A model generated the notes under the pieces. The model was not told the origin of the DNA. It was given only the letters and a program-made list of their open reading frames with translations, and ran no database searches. The translations under genes and the position numbers were made by a program. From assembly GCF_008806385.1 (NCBI RefSeq), contig NZ_VZZK01000026.1, positions 34,472 through 98,471 on the forward strand: a DNA stretch of 64,000 nt. Reading direction: 5' to 3'. This stretch comes from Methylobacterium soli (GTDB taxonomy: Bacteria > Pseudomonadota > Alphaproteobacteria > Rhizobiales > Beijerinckiaceae). Below, in pieces: positions 16,091-25,092 of the stretch. How positions within the stretch are numbered: the stretch's first letter is position 1; each line of letters begins with the position of its first letter.

Positions 16091-17044
16091 TCAGGGCGCC
16101 AGGGCCGCGACCCGCATCGTCTCGGCGAGCGCCCGCACGGTGTCGCGCGGGGGCAGGTTGGCGCCGGGCTTGGTGAGCTTGCCGGCCGCGAAGGCGAGGG
16201 CGAGGCGCGCCGTCTCGGGGAGCGGCGCGCCGGCATGGAGCCCCGCCACGAGGCCGGCCACGAGGGCATCGCCCGCCCCGACCGTGCTGGCGACCCGCAT
16301 GGCGGGGGGGATCGCGTGCAGCACCTCCTCGGCGCTGACGAACAGCGCCCCCTCGGCGCCGAGCGAGACCACCACGAGGGCGATGCCGCGGGCCTGCAGC
16401 GCGCGGGCGGCCGCGGTCACCTCGGGCAGCGTCGGCAGGGGATGGCCCGCCCAATCCTCCAGCTCCTGCCGGTTCGGCTTGATCGCGTAGGGCAGGGATT
16501 CGGGCGCCGCCGCGAGGGCGACGGCGAGGGCGGGTCCCGAGGCATCCAGCACCACGCGGGCGCCGCGCGGCTTCAGGTCGGTGCCGAGGCGCGCATAGGC
16601 ATCCGGCGAGAGGCCGCGCGGCAGGCTCCCGGCCAGCACCACGAGGCTGCCCGGCGCCGTCAGCTCGGCCAGCACCGCCCGCACCGCGTCGAAGGTGCCG
16701 GGGCTGATGGCGAGGCCCGGCAGGTTCACGTCGGTGGTGTCGCCGCGCGTCTCGTCGAGCAGCTTGAGGTTGGTGCGGGTCTCGCCCGGGATCCAGACGA
16801 AGCGGTCGTCGATGCCCTTGGCCAGGAGCAGCTGCTCGAACGGGACGGCGTTGTCCTGGCCGAGGATGCCGGTGGCGCGCACCGGCACGCCCCAATCGGC
16901 GAGGCAGCAGGCGACGTTGACGCCCTTGCCGCCGGCATCGTTGCGCACGGCCGAGGCCCGGTGCACCGCCCCCGGCGTGAGCTGCGCCAGGGTGACGGTC
17001 TGGTCGATCGCCGGGTTGAGGGTGAGGGTGACGACGGCGCTCAC
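16091..17044 (-). CDS. fruK: 1-phosphofructokinase (FruK)
   Basis: PfkB-family kinase that converts fructose 1-phosphate to fructose 1,6-bisphosphate, the step after FruA. The 317-aa protein shows the N-terminal signature NDAGGKGVNVACCLADWG and the catalytic-base motif ASTVGAGDALVAGLVAG with its Asp. The start is GTG at 17044, which overlaps the fruB stop by 3 bases (GTGA), so the two genes are translationally coupled. The first residues VSAVVTLTLNPAID are the conserved beta-strand, which makes this start secure. Confidence 0.95.
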   Translation of the reverse strand: MSAVVTLTLNPAIDQTVTLAQLTPGAVHRASAVRNDAGGKGVNVACCLADWGVPVRATGILGQDNAVPFEQLLLAKGIDDRFVWIPGETRTNLKLLDETRGDTTDVNLPGLAISPGTFDAVRAVLAELTAPGSLVVLAGSLPRGLSPDAYARLGTDLKPRGARVVLDASGPALAVALAAAPESLPYAIKPNRQELEDWAGHPLPTLPEVTAAARALQARGIALVVVSLGAEGALFVSAEEVLHAIPPAMRVASTVGAGDALVAGLVAGLHAGAPLPETARLALAFAAGKLTKPGANLPPRDTVRALAETMRVAALAP

Positions 17045-19593
17045 GACGCGTCTCCCCCGATTCCGGCGTCGAGGGCGCGGACGGCGGCCGCGTCCTCCTG
17101 GGCGCAGGCCCGGGCGGCGAGCACCTTCAGCTCCGCCATCTCGGAGGCCCGCAGCCGCGCCTTGACGCCGGGCAGGTCGCGGGGCGTCATCGAGAGCTCG
17201 TGCACGCCGAGCCCGGCGAGCAGGCTCGCCCCGAAGGGGTCGCCCGCGATGCCGCCGCAGACGCCGACGAAGCGCCTGTGCCGGGCCGCGCCCTCGCAGG
17301 TCATGTGGATCAGCCGCAGCACGGCCGGGTGCAGGGAATCGGCCTCCGGGGCGAGCTCGGTGTTCTGGCGGTCGATGGCCAGCGCGTATTGCGTCAGGTC
17401 GTTGGTGCCGATCGAGAAGAAGTCGCAGTGGCGCGCCAGGATGTCGGCCTGGATCGCGGCGGCCGGCACCTCGATCATGATGCCGAGGGGCACCGGCGGC
17501 GCGCCGATCTCGGCCCGGATGCGCTCGCAGGCCGCGCGCAGGCGCAGCACCTCGGGCACCGAGGTGATCATCGGCATCATGATGGCGAGCGGCGCGTCCT
17601 TGCCGATGGGCGCGTCCGCCGCCACGCAATCGCGGGCGGCGCGGTAGAGGGCGCGCAACTGCGGCTCCATCAGGTCGGGCCGGCGCAGGAGCAGGCGGGT
17701 GCCGCGCACGCCGAGGAACGGGTTCTCCTCCTTCGGCAGGTGCAGGTGGCCGACCTGCTTGTCGCCGCCGATATCGAGGGTGCGCACGATCAGGGGGCGG
17801 CCCTCGAGGGCGCGCAGCATGGCGCGGTAGGTCTCGAACTGGTCGTCCTCGCTCGGCGTGTCGCCGCGCTCCAGGAACAGGAACTCGGTGCGCATCAGGC
17901 CGACGCCTTCCGCGGCCTGGTCGAGGGCGAAGGGCACCTGCTCGGGGTTGTTGACGTTGGCGCCGATCGCGATGGCGTGGCCGTCGCGGGTGCGGGCGGG
18001 CAGCGCCCGCTCGCGGGCCTCCTCCTCCGCCTGCTCCCGCTGGCGGGCGCGCCACGCGGTCGCGGCGGCGATGTCGGCCGCGCTCGGGTCGAGGTAGAGG
18101 CGCCCGGTGGTGCCGTCCAGGATCGCGGTGGCGTGGTTCTGCAGGCCCAGGAGCCCGGCACCGCCCGCCACCAGAGCGGGGATGCCGAGCGTGCGCGCCA
18201 GGATCGCCGTGTGGGAGGTCGGCCCGCCCTGCGCGGTGGCGAGCCCGATCACCCGGGCCGGGTCGAGATTGGCCGTGTCGGAGGGGGCGAGATCGGGGGC
18301 GATGAGGATGCAGGGCGCCTCGGGCAGGTCGTGCCCGCTCTTGAGCGACGGGTCGATCTGCGCCAGCACCCGGCGGCCGACATCGCGCAGGTCCGCCGCG
18401 CGCCCGGCCAGAACCGGGTTGCCGAGCGCCGAGAGCTGGCCGGCCAGGCGCTCCACCGCCTGGTTCCAGGCATAGGCGACGCCGTGGCCCTCCACCATGA
18501 GCTGGCAGGCCAGCGTGATCAGGTCGGTGTCGGCGATGAGCTCGCCCTGCGCCCGGAAGATGCCCGCATCGGCCCGGCCGAGGCGGCGCTCGGTGTCGTC
18601 GGCGAGCGCCCGGAGCTGGTCGCCGGTGGCCGCGAGCGCCGCGTGCAGGCGGTCGCCGCCGGAGGTCAGGGGCTCCGGCTCGTCCGGCACCGTGAGCTCG
18701 GTCGCGGCCAGCACGTGGATGGGCCCGATGGCGATGCCCGGGCTCGCGCCGATGCCGGGCAGGATGCGCGGCGCGTCGGCGGGGTTCCAGCCGGCCACGG
18801 GGGCGCTGGCCCTGGCGGCCGCCTCGGCGGCGCGCTGGGCCGCCGCCTTCTCGCCGGCGCTCAGGGACGTCACCGCCGCGCAGATCCGGGCGAGCGCCCC
18901 GGCCTCGTCGTCGCCCTCGGTGGAGATCACGACCGCGTCGCCGCAATGCAGGCCGAGCTGCAGCAGGGTGATCAGGTTCTTGGCATCCGCCACCTGCGCG
19001 CCGTGACGGACCTGGATGCGGGCCGGGCAGGCCCGCGCCGTCTCGACCCAGTGGGCCGCCGGACGGGCGTGCAGCCCCGTCGGGTAATCCACCGTCCAGT
19101 CGAAGCGCTGGCGCAGGTCGCTCGCCGGGCCGGACGGGCTCGGAGCGCCCACATCCTCGCCGAGCGCCTCGGCGATGTCCTCGGCCCGCGTCGTGGTGCG
19201 CAGGCGCTCGAGCCGGGCCTCGTCCTGGATCAGGCGGGTCAGGCGGCGCAGCACCGTGATGTGGGTGTCGGACTGGGCCGCGATGGCGACCACGAGATGC
19301 GCCACCTGCCCGTCATGCCAGAGGATGCCCTCGGGGACCTGCAGCACCGCCAGCCCGCTCTCGCGGACGAGGTGGCGGTCGTCGACCATGCCGTGGGGAA
19401 TGACGACGCCGTGGCCCAGATAGGTGTTCGCCACCGCCTCGCGCCGCAGCATGCTGTCGGCATAGGCCGGGTCGATGCAGCCGGCCGCGATCAGGAGCTG
19501 CGCCGCCTCGCGGATGGCAGCATCCTTGTCCTGCGGCGCGGTGGCGGTGCGGACGAGGAGGCGGGGCGTCAGGGGCGGTGTCGGTGCGAGCAT
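17041..19593 (-). CDS. fruB: PTS EIIA(Fru)-HPr-EI fusion (FruB)
   Basis: One 850-aa chain carries three phosphotransfer modules. EIIA(Fru) spans about 1-150, with active His67 in HGVVIPHG. HPr spans about 160-250, with His175 in GLHARPAA. Enzyme I spans about 275-850, with His461 in GGPTSHTAILARTLG and the C-terminal GVCGGIAGDPFGASLL Cys region. It therefore moves phosphate from PEP all the way to FruA by itself. GGGAGGAGC precedes the ATG. It is the first gene of fruBKA and lies downstream of a perfect 20-bp palindrome bound, presumably, by the divergent LacI-type repressor. Confidence 0.95.
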   Translation of the reverse strand: MLAPTPPLTPRLLVRTATAPQDKDAAIREAAQLLIAAGCIDPAYADSMLRREAVANTYLGHGVVIPHGMVDDRHLVRESGLAVLQVPEGILWHDGQVAHLVVAIAAQSDTHITVLRRLTRLIQDEARLERLRTTTRAEDIAEALGEDVGAPSPSGPASDLRQRFDWTVDYPTGLHARPAAHWVETARACPARIQVRHGAQVADAKNLITLLQLGLHCGDAVVISTEGDDEAGALARICAAVTSLSAGEKAAAQRAAEAAARASAPVAGWNPADAPRILPGIGASPGIAIGPIHVLAATELTVPDEPEPLTSGGDRLHAALAATGDQLRALADDTERRLGRADAGIFRAQGELIADTDLITLACQLMVEGHGVAYAWNQAVERLAGQLSALGNPVLAGRAADLRDVGRRVLAQIDPSLKSGHDLPEAPCILIAPDLAPSDTANLDPARVIGLATAQGGPTSHTAILARTLGIPALVAGGAGLLGLQNHATAILDGTTGRLYLDPSAADIAAATAWRARQREQAEEEARERALPARTRDGHAIAIGANVNNPEQVPFALDQAAEGVGLMRTEFLFLERGDTPSEDDQFETYRAMLRALEGRPLIVRTLDIGGDKQVGHLHLPKEENPFLGVRGTRLLLRRPDLMEPQLRALYRAARDCVAADAPIGKDAPLAIMMPMITSVPEVLRLRAACERIRAEIGAPPVPLGIMIEVPAAAIQADILARHCDFFSIGTNDLTQYALAIDRQNTELAPEADSLHPAVLRLIHMTCEGAARHRRFVGVCGGIAGDPFGASLLAGLGVHELSMTPRDLPGVKARLRASEMAELKVLAARACAQEDAAAVRALDAGIGGDAS

Positions 19594-19633
19594 GGCGTGC
19601 TCCTCCCGGCTTCGGTGGATTCGTTGTTGCGGT

Positions 19634-19653
19634 CACTGAAAACGTTTTCAGTG
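19634..19653. promoter_or_regulatory. LacI-type operator upstream of fruB
   Basis: CACTGAAAACGTTTTCAGTG is a perfect 20-bp palindrome with the central CG typical of LacI-family operators. It is centred about 50 bp upstream of the fruB start, where repressor binding would block the fruBKA promoter. It lies between fruB and the divergent repressor gene. Confidence 0.85.
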
Positions 19654-19737
19654 TTTCTGTCAATCGATCGGCACGGTCACGCATTCGTGAGCCCTTGCCG
19701 CGCTGCGGCGCGCATGGCACAACTCGTCGTATGAGCT

Positions 19738-19751
19738 TGCAAACGTTTCCC
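19738..19751. promoter_or_regulatory. Second, weaker operator overlapping the repressor start region
   Basis: The core AAACGTTT (19741-19748) matches the centre of the fruB operator, with an imperfect flank (TTGC/CCCG). It ends within about 6 bp of the repressor ATG, a position suited to autoregulation. No Shine-Dalgarno sequence is visible here, so the repressor mRNA may be leaderless. Confidence 0.6.
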
Positions 19752-19756
19752 GTATC

Positions 19757-20764
19757 ATGAGTGTCGGCATCCGCGACGTGGCCCGGGCGGCGGGCGTCTC
19801 GACCGCGACGGTGTCGCGCGCCCTCGGGCGTGGGCCGGTGAGCGACGCGTTGCGCGAGCAGGTGGAGGCGGCGGTGCGCGCCACCGGCTACCGGCCGAAC
19901 CTCTCGGCCCGGCGCCTGCGCTCGCAATCGACGCAGACGATCGGCCTGATCGTGGCCGATATCCGCAACCCGTTCTTCACCGCGGTGAGCCGCGCGGTGG
20001 AGGATGCGGCCTACCAGGCCGGGATGCGGGTGATCCTGTGCAACACCGACGAGGACGCGACCCGCGAGGCGATGTACCTGCGGCTGATGCAGGAGGAGCG
20101 CGTCACCGGCGTGATCTTCGCGCCGACGCGGGCGAGCGCGCAGGGCCTGCGCGCGGCCGACATCGATTTCCCGGTGGTGTTCATCGACCGGGCCGGCCCC
20201 CCCGGCGCCCATGACAGCGTCGTCCTCGACAACGCGGCGGCGGCCTCCGCCCTCGTCGACCATCTGGTCGAGGAGGGCTTCCGGCGGATCGGCGGCCTGT
20301 TCGGCTCGACGAGTTCCACCGCGCAGGAGCGCCGGGCCGGCTACGAGGCCGCGATGGCCCGCCACGGCCTCGCGCCCGCGGCCCGGGCGGTGCTGCCGAA
20401 CGCGGCCGCCGCCGAGGCCGAGGCAGGGCGCTGGCTCGCCGAGGCCGGGCGGCCCGAGGCCCTGATCCTCTCGAACGGCCTGATCCTGATGGGGGCGCTC
20501 CGCGCCGCCCGCGCGCACGCCCTGCCGGTGCCCGGGGCGCTGGCGCTCGCGGGCTTCGACAACGAGCCCTGGACCGACCTCGTCGATCCCGGCCTCACGG
20601 TGATCGAGCAGCCCGTGGCCGAGATCGGCGCGCAGGCCATGACCCTGCTGTTCGACCGCCTCAAGGCCCCCGACCAGCCGGTGCGCAAGGTGGTGCTGAG
20701 CGGGCGCCCGGTGCTGCGAGGCTCGACCCGGCGCGGGGCCCCGGGATCGGGGGCCCGCGCCTGA
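19757..20764 (+). CDS. fruR: LacI-family repressor of the fructose operon
   Basis: A 335-aa LacI/GalR regulator. The helix-turn-helix lies at residues 5-25 (IRDVARAAGVSTATVSRALG), followed by the hinge region (YRPNLSARRLRSQSTQTIGL) and a periplasmic-binding-like sensor domain (VADIRNPFFTAVSRAVEDAA, PVVFIDRAGPPGAHDSVVLD). It is divergent from fruBKA with palindromic operators in the 163-bp gap, which is the usual setting for a fructose repressor responding to fructose 1-phosphate or fructose 1,6-bisphosphate. The ligand is inferred. Its stop is 3 bp from the convergent permease stop. Confidence 0.88.
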   Translation: MSVGIRDVARAAGVSTATVSRALGRGPVSDALREQVEAAVRATGYRPNLSARRLRSQSTQTIGLIVADIRNPFFTAVSRAVEDAAYQAGMRVILCNTDEDATREAMYLRLMQEERVTGVIFAPTRASAQGLRAADIDFPVVFIDRAGPPGAHDSVVLDNAAAASALVDHLVEEGFRRIGGLFGSTSSTAQERRAGYEAAMARHGLAPAARAVLPNAAAAEAEAGRWLAEAGRPEALILSNGLILMGALRAARAHALPVPGALALAGFDNEPWTDLVDPGLTVIEQPVAEIGAQAMTLLFDRLKAPDQPVRKVVLSGRPVLRGSTRRGAPGSGARA

Positions 20765-20767
20765 GCC

Positions 20768-22561
20768 TCAGGCGCGGCCTGCGCGGCTCCCGAGCCGCAG
20801 CAGCACCGCGACCGGGATCAGCCCCACCAGCACGATCAGGAGCGCCGCCACGGTGCCGTCCTCGTAGGTGCCCCGCGCGGCCTCGCCGTAGAGATGCGTC
20901 GCCAGGGTCTCGACGTTGAGGGGGCGCAGCAGCAGGGTCGCGGGCAGTTCCTTGACGCAATCGACGAAGACCAGGAGGGCGCCGCTCATCAGGGCCGGCC
21001 AGGTCAGGGGCAGCTGCACCCGCGCGAGGGTCGCCAGCGGCCCGCGGCCGAGCATCCGGGCGGCGTCGGGCAGGCTGGCGGGCAGCCGCGCGAGCCCGGC
21101 CTCGCAGGTGCCGATGGCGACCGCGAGGAAGCGCACCAGGTAGGCGATGACGAGGGCGCCCCCGGTGCCGAGCCCGATCAGGGCGGGGGCGGCGCCGAAC
21201 ATCGCCGTGGAGGCCGAGGCGAAGGCCGAATCGGCGAGCGCCAGGGGCCCCAGGAGGCCGATCGCCAGGATCGTGCCCGGCAGGGCGTAGCCGAGGCTCG
21301 CGACCCGGATCAGCCCGGGCCCGAGGCGCCGCGACAGCAGCCTCGGGCTCGCCGCCACCAGGAAGCCGATGGCCCCCGCGATCAGGGTGGCGCTGCCGGC
21401 ATAGAGCACGGTGCTGAGGATCTCGCCGGGCAGGCGCTCGGGCAGGCCGGCGCGGGAGAGGCGCCCCGCGGCGGCGTGGGCGAGGTAGGCGGCCGGGATC
21501 AGGAAGCCGAGGGCGACGGGGGCGAGGCCGAGGCCGAGGGCCGCGAGCGCCCGGGCGCCCGTCAGCGGCTGGCGGGCCAGGGTGCGGGGGCGCTGGGCCG
21601 AGCCCGAGAAGCCGCGCCCGCGCCGGGCCCAGCGCTCGGCCGCCACGAGGCCGATCACCACGACGAGCATCACCAGGGCGATCTGGGCCGCCCCCGCGAG
21701 ATCCTGGCGGTTGACCCAGGTGGCGTAGACCTGGACCGTCAGGGTGCGCACCCCCAGGAATTCGGCCGCCCCGATGTCGTTGAGCGCCTCCATCAGGGCG
21801 AGGCTGGCTCCGAGCGCGATGGCGGGGCGCGCGAGCGGCAGCGCCACCCGGGCGAACACCCCGGCCGGCCCCCGGCCGAGGGTGCGGGCCGCCTCCAGCA
21901 GGTTGCCGGTCTGCATCAGGAACAGCGCCCGCGTCGGCAGGTAGACGTAGGGGTAGAGCACGAAGCCCAGCAGCAGGATGCAGCCGGGCAGCGAGCGCAG
22001 CTCCGGCAGGCGCAGGTCGCGCGGGCTCGTCAGGCCGAGGAGATCCCGCAGCCCACCCTGGACCGGCCCGAGGGGGTGGAGCAGGTCGAGATAGGCGTAG
22101 GCGACGATGTAGGTCGGGACGGCGAGCGGCAGCAGCAGCCCGATCTCGAGGAGGCGCCGGCCCGGGAACTCGTAGGCCGCCACCAGCCAGGCCGTGCCGG
22201 TGCCGATCACCGTCACCACGAGCCCGACCCCGAGGAGGAGCCCGGCCGTCTGCGCCACCGCCTGCGGCAGCACGTAGGCGAGGAGGTGCGGCCACAATTC
22301 GCCCGAGCCCTGCACGGCTTCGAGGGTGAGCGACACCAGGGGGCTGAGGATGAGCCCGCACAGCGCCAGCGCCGCGAGGGCCCAGGGAACGGGCAAATGG
22401 ACGGACCAAGGAACGGACCAAGGGGCGAACCGGGGGCGCGCCGAAAGATCGGCCGGCCGCCGGGCGCCCTGGGCCGCCGGCGCCGTCATCTCCGGCTTCG
22501 GCGCAGGCGGCCCCGTCTCCCGGACCGGAGCGGGGATCGGCGCCGGGCGCGATCCCGCCAT
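20768..22561 (-). CDS. Ferric-iron ABC transporter permease (FbpB type, fused)
   Basis: A 597-aa permease with two tandem transmembrane domains, as in FbpB/AfuB. The EAA-type loops are visible twice: EAARTLGRGPAGVFARVALP and DAARMLGRGPLATLARVQLP. Twelve or so hydrophobic segments lie between residues 55 and 590. The first 50 residues are Pro/Ala-rich and cytosolic. It starts 10 bp after the binding-protein gene, so they form one operon. It imports Fe3+ or a related metal delivered by the periplasmic binding protein. Confidence 0.9.
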   Translation of the reverse strand: MAGSRPAPIPAPVRETGPPAPKPEMTAPAAQGARRPADLSARPRFAPWSVPWSVHLPVPWALAALALCGLILSPLVSLTLEAVQGSGELWPHLLAYVLPQAVAQTAGLLLGVGLVVTVIGTGTAWLVAAYEFPGRRLLEIGLLLPLAVPTYIVAYAYLDLLHPLGPVQGGLRDLLGLTSPRDLRLPELRSLPGCILLLGFVLYPYVYLPTRALFLMQTGNLLEAARTLGRGPAGVFARVALPLARPAIALGASLALMEALNDIGAAEFLGVRTLTVQVYATWVNRQDLAGAAQIALVMLVVVIGLVAAERWARRGRGFSGSAQRPRTLARQPLTGARALAALGLGLAPVALGFLIPAAYLAHAAAGRLSRAGLPERLPGEILSTVLYAGSATLIAGAIGFLVAASPRLLSRRLGPGLIRVASLGYALPGTILAIGLLGPLALADSAFASASTAMFGAAPALIGLGTGGALVIAYLVRFLAVAIGTCEAGLARLPASLPDAARMLGRGPLATLARVQLPLTWPALMSGALLVFVDCVKELPATLLLRPLNVETLATHLYGEAARGTYEDGTVAALLIVLVGLIPVAVLLRLGSRAGRA

Positions 22562-22571
22562 GGTTCCGGGC

Positions 22572-23684
22572 TCACTGATCGAAGCCGACCTTGTCGACCA
22601 GCAGGCTCGCGGCCTTGCGGTTGCGGGCGATCTCGGCGACCGGCACGGCGTCGATGGTCAGCGGGCCGAGGGCGGTGAGCAGCGGGTCGATGGGCGCGCC
22701 GGCCTTCACCGGGTACTCGTAATCGGTCTTGGCGTAGAGGCCCTGCGCCTCGTCCGAGACGAGGTATTCGAGGAGCTTCACGGCGTCGGCCCGGTTCGGG
22801 GCGTTCTTGGCCACCGCCGCGCCCGAGACGTTCACGTGGGTGCCGCCGCCCGCGAAGGTCGGCAGCACCACTCGGATGGCCTCGCCCCATTTCTGCTGCT
22901 CGGGGCCGCCGCGCCCGGAGCGCATCAGGCCGACATAGTAGGAATTGCCGAGGCCGAGCTCGCAGCTCTCGGCCAGGATGTCGCGGGCGACGTCCCGGTC
23001 GCCGCCGGCCGGCTTCTTGGCGAGGTTCGCCTTGACGCCGCGCAGCCACGCCTCGGTCTTCTCCGCCCCGTGCTTGACGAGGTGGTGGGCGATCAGCGCC
23101 GTGTTGTAGGGGTGCTGGCCCGAGCGCAGGCAGAGCTTGCCCTTCCATTTCGGGTCAGCGAGGTCCTCGTAGGTCAGCGCCTTCAGGTCGGCGAGGTCCT
23201 TGGCGTCCGCGTAGGCGACGCGGGCGCGGGTCGAGAGGGCGAACCAGCGCCCGTCCGCGTCCCGGAGCGCGGCCGGCACGGCGGCCTCGAGGGTGGGCGA
23301 TTGCACCGGCTGGGCGAGGCCCCGATCGACGATGTCGATGAGGTTGCCGATATCGACCGTCATCAGGACGTCCGCATTGGCGCGGGCGCCCTCGGCGGCG
23401 ACGCGCTCGGCCAGGCCCTTCTCGACGAAGACGGTGTTCACCGTGGTGCCGGTCCGGGCCGTGAAGGCGTCGAGGAGCGGGCGGATCAGGCCCGGCTCGC
23501 GGGTGGTGTAGAGGTTGACCTCCGCGGCCCCGGCCGGGGCGGCGCCGAGCGCGAGGCCGAGCGCGAGGCCGGCCGCCCCGACGGGATGGCGCGAGACGAG
23601 GCCTTGCAAGAACTGGCCCTGCAAGAACCGGCTCGGCCGGAGCCGGCTTTGATCGAATCGAACCCGCATGAACCTGCCCCGCAT
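22572..23684 (-). CDS. Ferric-iron ABC transporter substrate-binding protein (FbpA type)
   Basis: A 370-aa periplasmic binding protein. A long, basic N-region leads into the signal peptide core AAGLALGLALGAAPAGAAEV. The mature part begins VNLYTTREPGLIRPLLDAF, the usual class II ferric-binding start. The tandem tyrosines that chelate iron appear in GNSYYVGLM. The N-region contains a short duplication (RFLQGQFLQG) from a 15-bp DNA repeat. GGGGAGA precedes the ATG at 23684, which supports this long start. It precedes the permease gene and follows the ATPase gene with a 142-bp gap that holds an inverted repeat. Confidence 0.92.
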   Translation of the reverse strand: MRGRFMRVRFDQSRLRPSRFLQGQFLQGLVSRHPVGAAGLALGLALGAAPAGAAEVNLYTTREPGLIRPLLDAFTARTGTTVNTVFVEKGLAERVAAEGARANADVLMTVDIGNLIDIVDRGLAQPVQSPTLEAAVPAALRDADGRWFALSTRARVAYADAKDLADLKALTYEDLADPKWKGKLCLRSGQHPYNTALIAHHLVKHGAEKTEAWLRGVKANLAKKPAGGDRDVARDILAESCELGLGNSYYVGLMRSGRGGPEQQKWGEAIRVVLPTFAGGGTHVNVSGAAVAKNAPNRADAVKLLEYLVSDEAQGLYAKTDYEYPVKAGAPIDPLLTALGPLTIDAVPVAEIARNRKAASLLVDKVGFDQ

Positions 23685-23735
23685 GATGCGTCTCCCCGCA
23701 CGTGTTGCGGCAGGTTCAGACGGATCGCGCGCGGA

Positions 23736-23760
23736 AAATCAAGCGCGAAGTCTTTGATTT
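23736..23760. promoter_or_regulatory. Inverted repeat upstream of the ferric-binding protein gene
   Basis: AAATCAA (23736-23742) and TTGATTT (23754-23760) form a perfect 7-bp inverted repeat with an 11-bp spacer. It lies 52 bp upstream of the binding-protein start, inside the only AT-rich patch of the gap. The position suits an operator. The symmetry differs from the Irr ICE pattern as I know it, so the regulator is open. Confidence 0.5.
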
Positions 23761-23826
23761 ATTACAGTTAAAAACTAAACCCGCCTGAAACCCGAGAAAA
23801 CCCGTCCCACGTCGGCAGGTTTGCTT

Positions 23827-24927
23827 TTAATCCGCCGCGTCGGGGAAAATAAAGGCGCCGGTCTCGGCCCGCGCGAGCCCGACCGCGTCGCCCTCCTGCC
23901 GCGCATCGTCGGCGCCCACCGCGAGGAGGAGGGGCTCGGCGAGGCCCGCGACGGCGATCTCCAGGCGGGCCTGCGCGCCGAGATAGCGGCGGCTGAGGAC
24001 GCGCCCGGGCGCGCCCGTGCCGGCCGAGGCCAGGCGGATCGCCTCCGGGCGCAGGCAGACCCGGACGGGCGCGCCCTCCGGGAAGCCCGGCGCCGGCAGG
24101 GTGCCGAAGGGCGTGTCGACGCCCCCGTCGCGGCAGCGGCCCGGCATCTCCACGAGGTCGCCGAAGAAGCGGGCGGAAAAGCGCGAGGTCGGGCGCTCGT
24201 AGAGGTCGGGGCCGGTGCCGGCCTGGACCACGCGGCCCCCGCGCATCAGGGCGATGCGGTCGCAGAAGGCCAGGGCCTCCTCGGGGTCGTGGGTGACGAG
24301 GAGCGTCGTCGTGCCGGCGGCCCGCACCACCGCGAGGGTGTCGGCCCGGACCCGATCGCGGGTGCGCCGGTCGAGATTCGAGAACGGCTCGTCGAGGAGG
24401 AGGATGCGGGGGCCGGGCGCCAGCGCGCGGGCGAGCGCCACCCGCTGCCCCTCGCCCCCCGACAGGGTCGCGGGGTAGCGGTCCGCCCGGTCGGCGAGGC
24501 CGACCTGCGCGAGGCGCGCCGCCGCGATCGCCTCCGCCTCGCGCCGGGGGCGGCGGGCGAGGCCGAAGCGCACGTTCTCGGCCACCGTGAGATGGGGAAA
24601 CAGCGCGTAATCCTGGAACATCAATCCGACGCCGCGCGCCTCGGGGGGCGTCCCGGGATCGATTGCGTGCCCATCGAAGCCGATCTCGCCCCGGTCCGGC
24701 CGCTCCAATCCGGCCACGATCCGCAGCAGGGTGCTCTTGCCGCAGCCGGAATCCCCGAGGAGGCCGAGGATCTCCCCCGGCCGGGCGCTGAGCGAGACGC
24801 GGTCGAGGGCCCGCACCGGCCCGAACCGGCAGCCGATTCCGACGAGCTCCAGGCGGGACGGCGCCTCGGCGGCCTCCGGCTCGGGGCGGGCAGGGGAGAT
24901 CAATCTGGACATGGCCCGCCGGTCCAT
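23827..24927 (-). CDS. Ferric-iron ABC transporter ATP-binding protein (FbpC type)
   Basis: A 366-aa ABC ATPase. Walker A is GDSGCGKST, the Q-loop is GLMFQDYALFPHLTV, the signature is LSGGEGQRVALARAL, Walker B is RILLLDEPFSN and the switch His is in LLVTHDPEEAL. A C-terminal TOBE-like regulatory domain follows (about 245-366). It energises the permease encoded just downstream. The first gene of the ferric importer locus, it may also be transcribed separately, since 142 bp with a candidate operator separate it from the binding-protein gene. Start may be residue 1 or the Met at residue 6. Confidence 0.92.
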   Translation of the reverse strand: MDRRAMSRLISPARPEPEAAEAPSRLELVGIGCRFGPVRALDRVSLSARPGEILGLLGDSGCGKSTLLRIVAGLERPDRGEIGFDGHAIDPGTPPEARGVGLMFQDYALFPHLTVAENVRFGLARRPRREAEAIAAARLAQVGLADRADRYPATLSGGEGQRVALARALAPGPRILLLDEPFSNLDRRTRDRVRADTLAVVRAAGTTTLLVTHDPEEALAFCDRIALMRGGRVVQAGTGPDLYERPTSRFSARFFGDLVEMPGRCRDGGVDTPFGTLPAPGFPEGAPVRVCLRPEAIRLASAGTGAPGRVLSRRYLGAQARLEIAVAGLAEPLLLAVGADDARQEGDAVGLARAETGAFIFPDAAD

Positions 24928-25092
24928 AGCGGATGGGCGGCGCGAGGCAATGCGGGGCGCGGCGCGGGATCCGGGATAGGCCGGCCGCCGAGGACGGCGT
25001 GCCGGTTGGACGCATCCGCGCCCGATGCTCTAAGGCAAGGGCCAAGGGATGAGGCAAGGGCTGAGGGACGAGGCAGGGGGCATGTCCGGGGC

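Noticed and set aside
22572..24927. Sulfate, thiosulfate or spermidine identity for the ABC importer
   Set aside because: The tandem tyrosines of the binding protein and the fused two-domain permease point to the ferric-type system.
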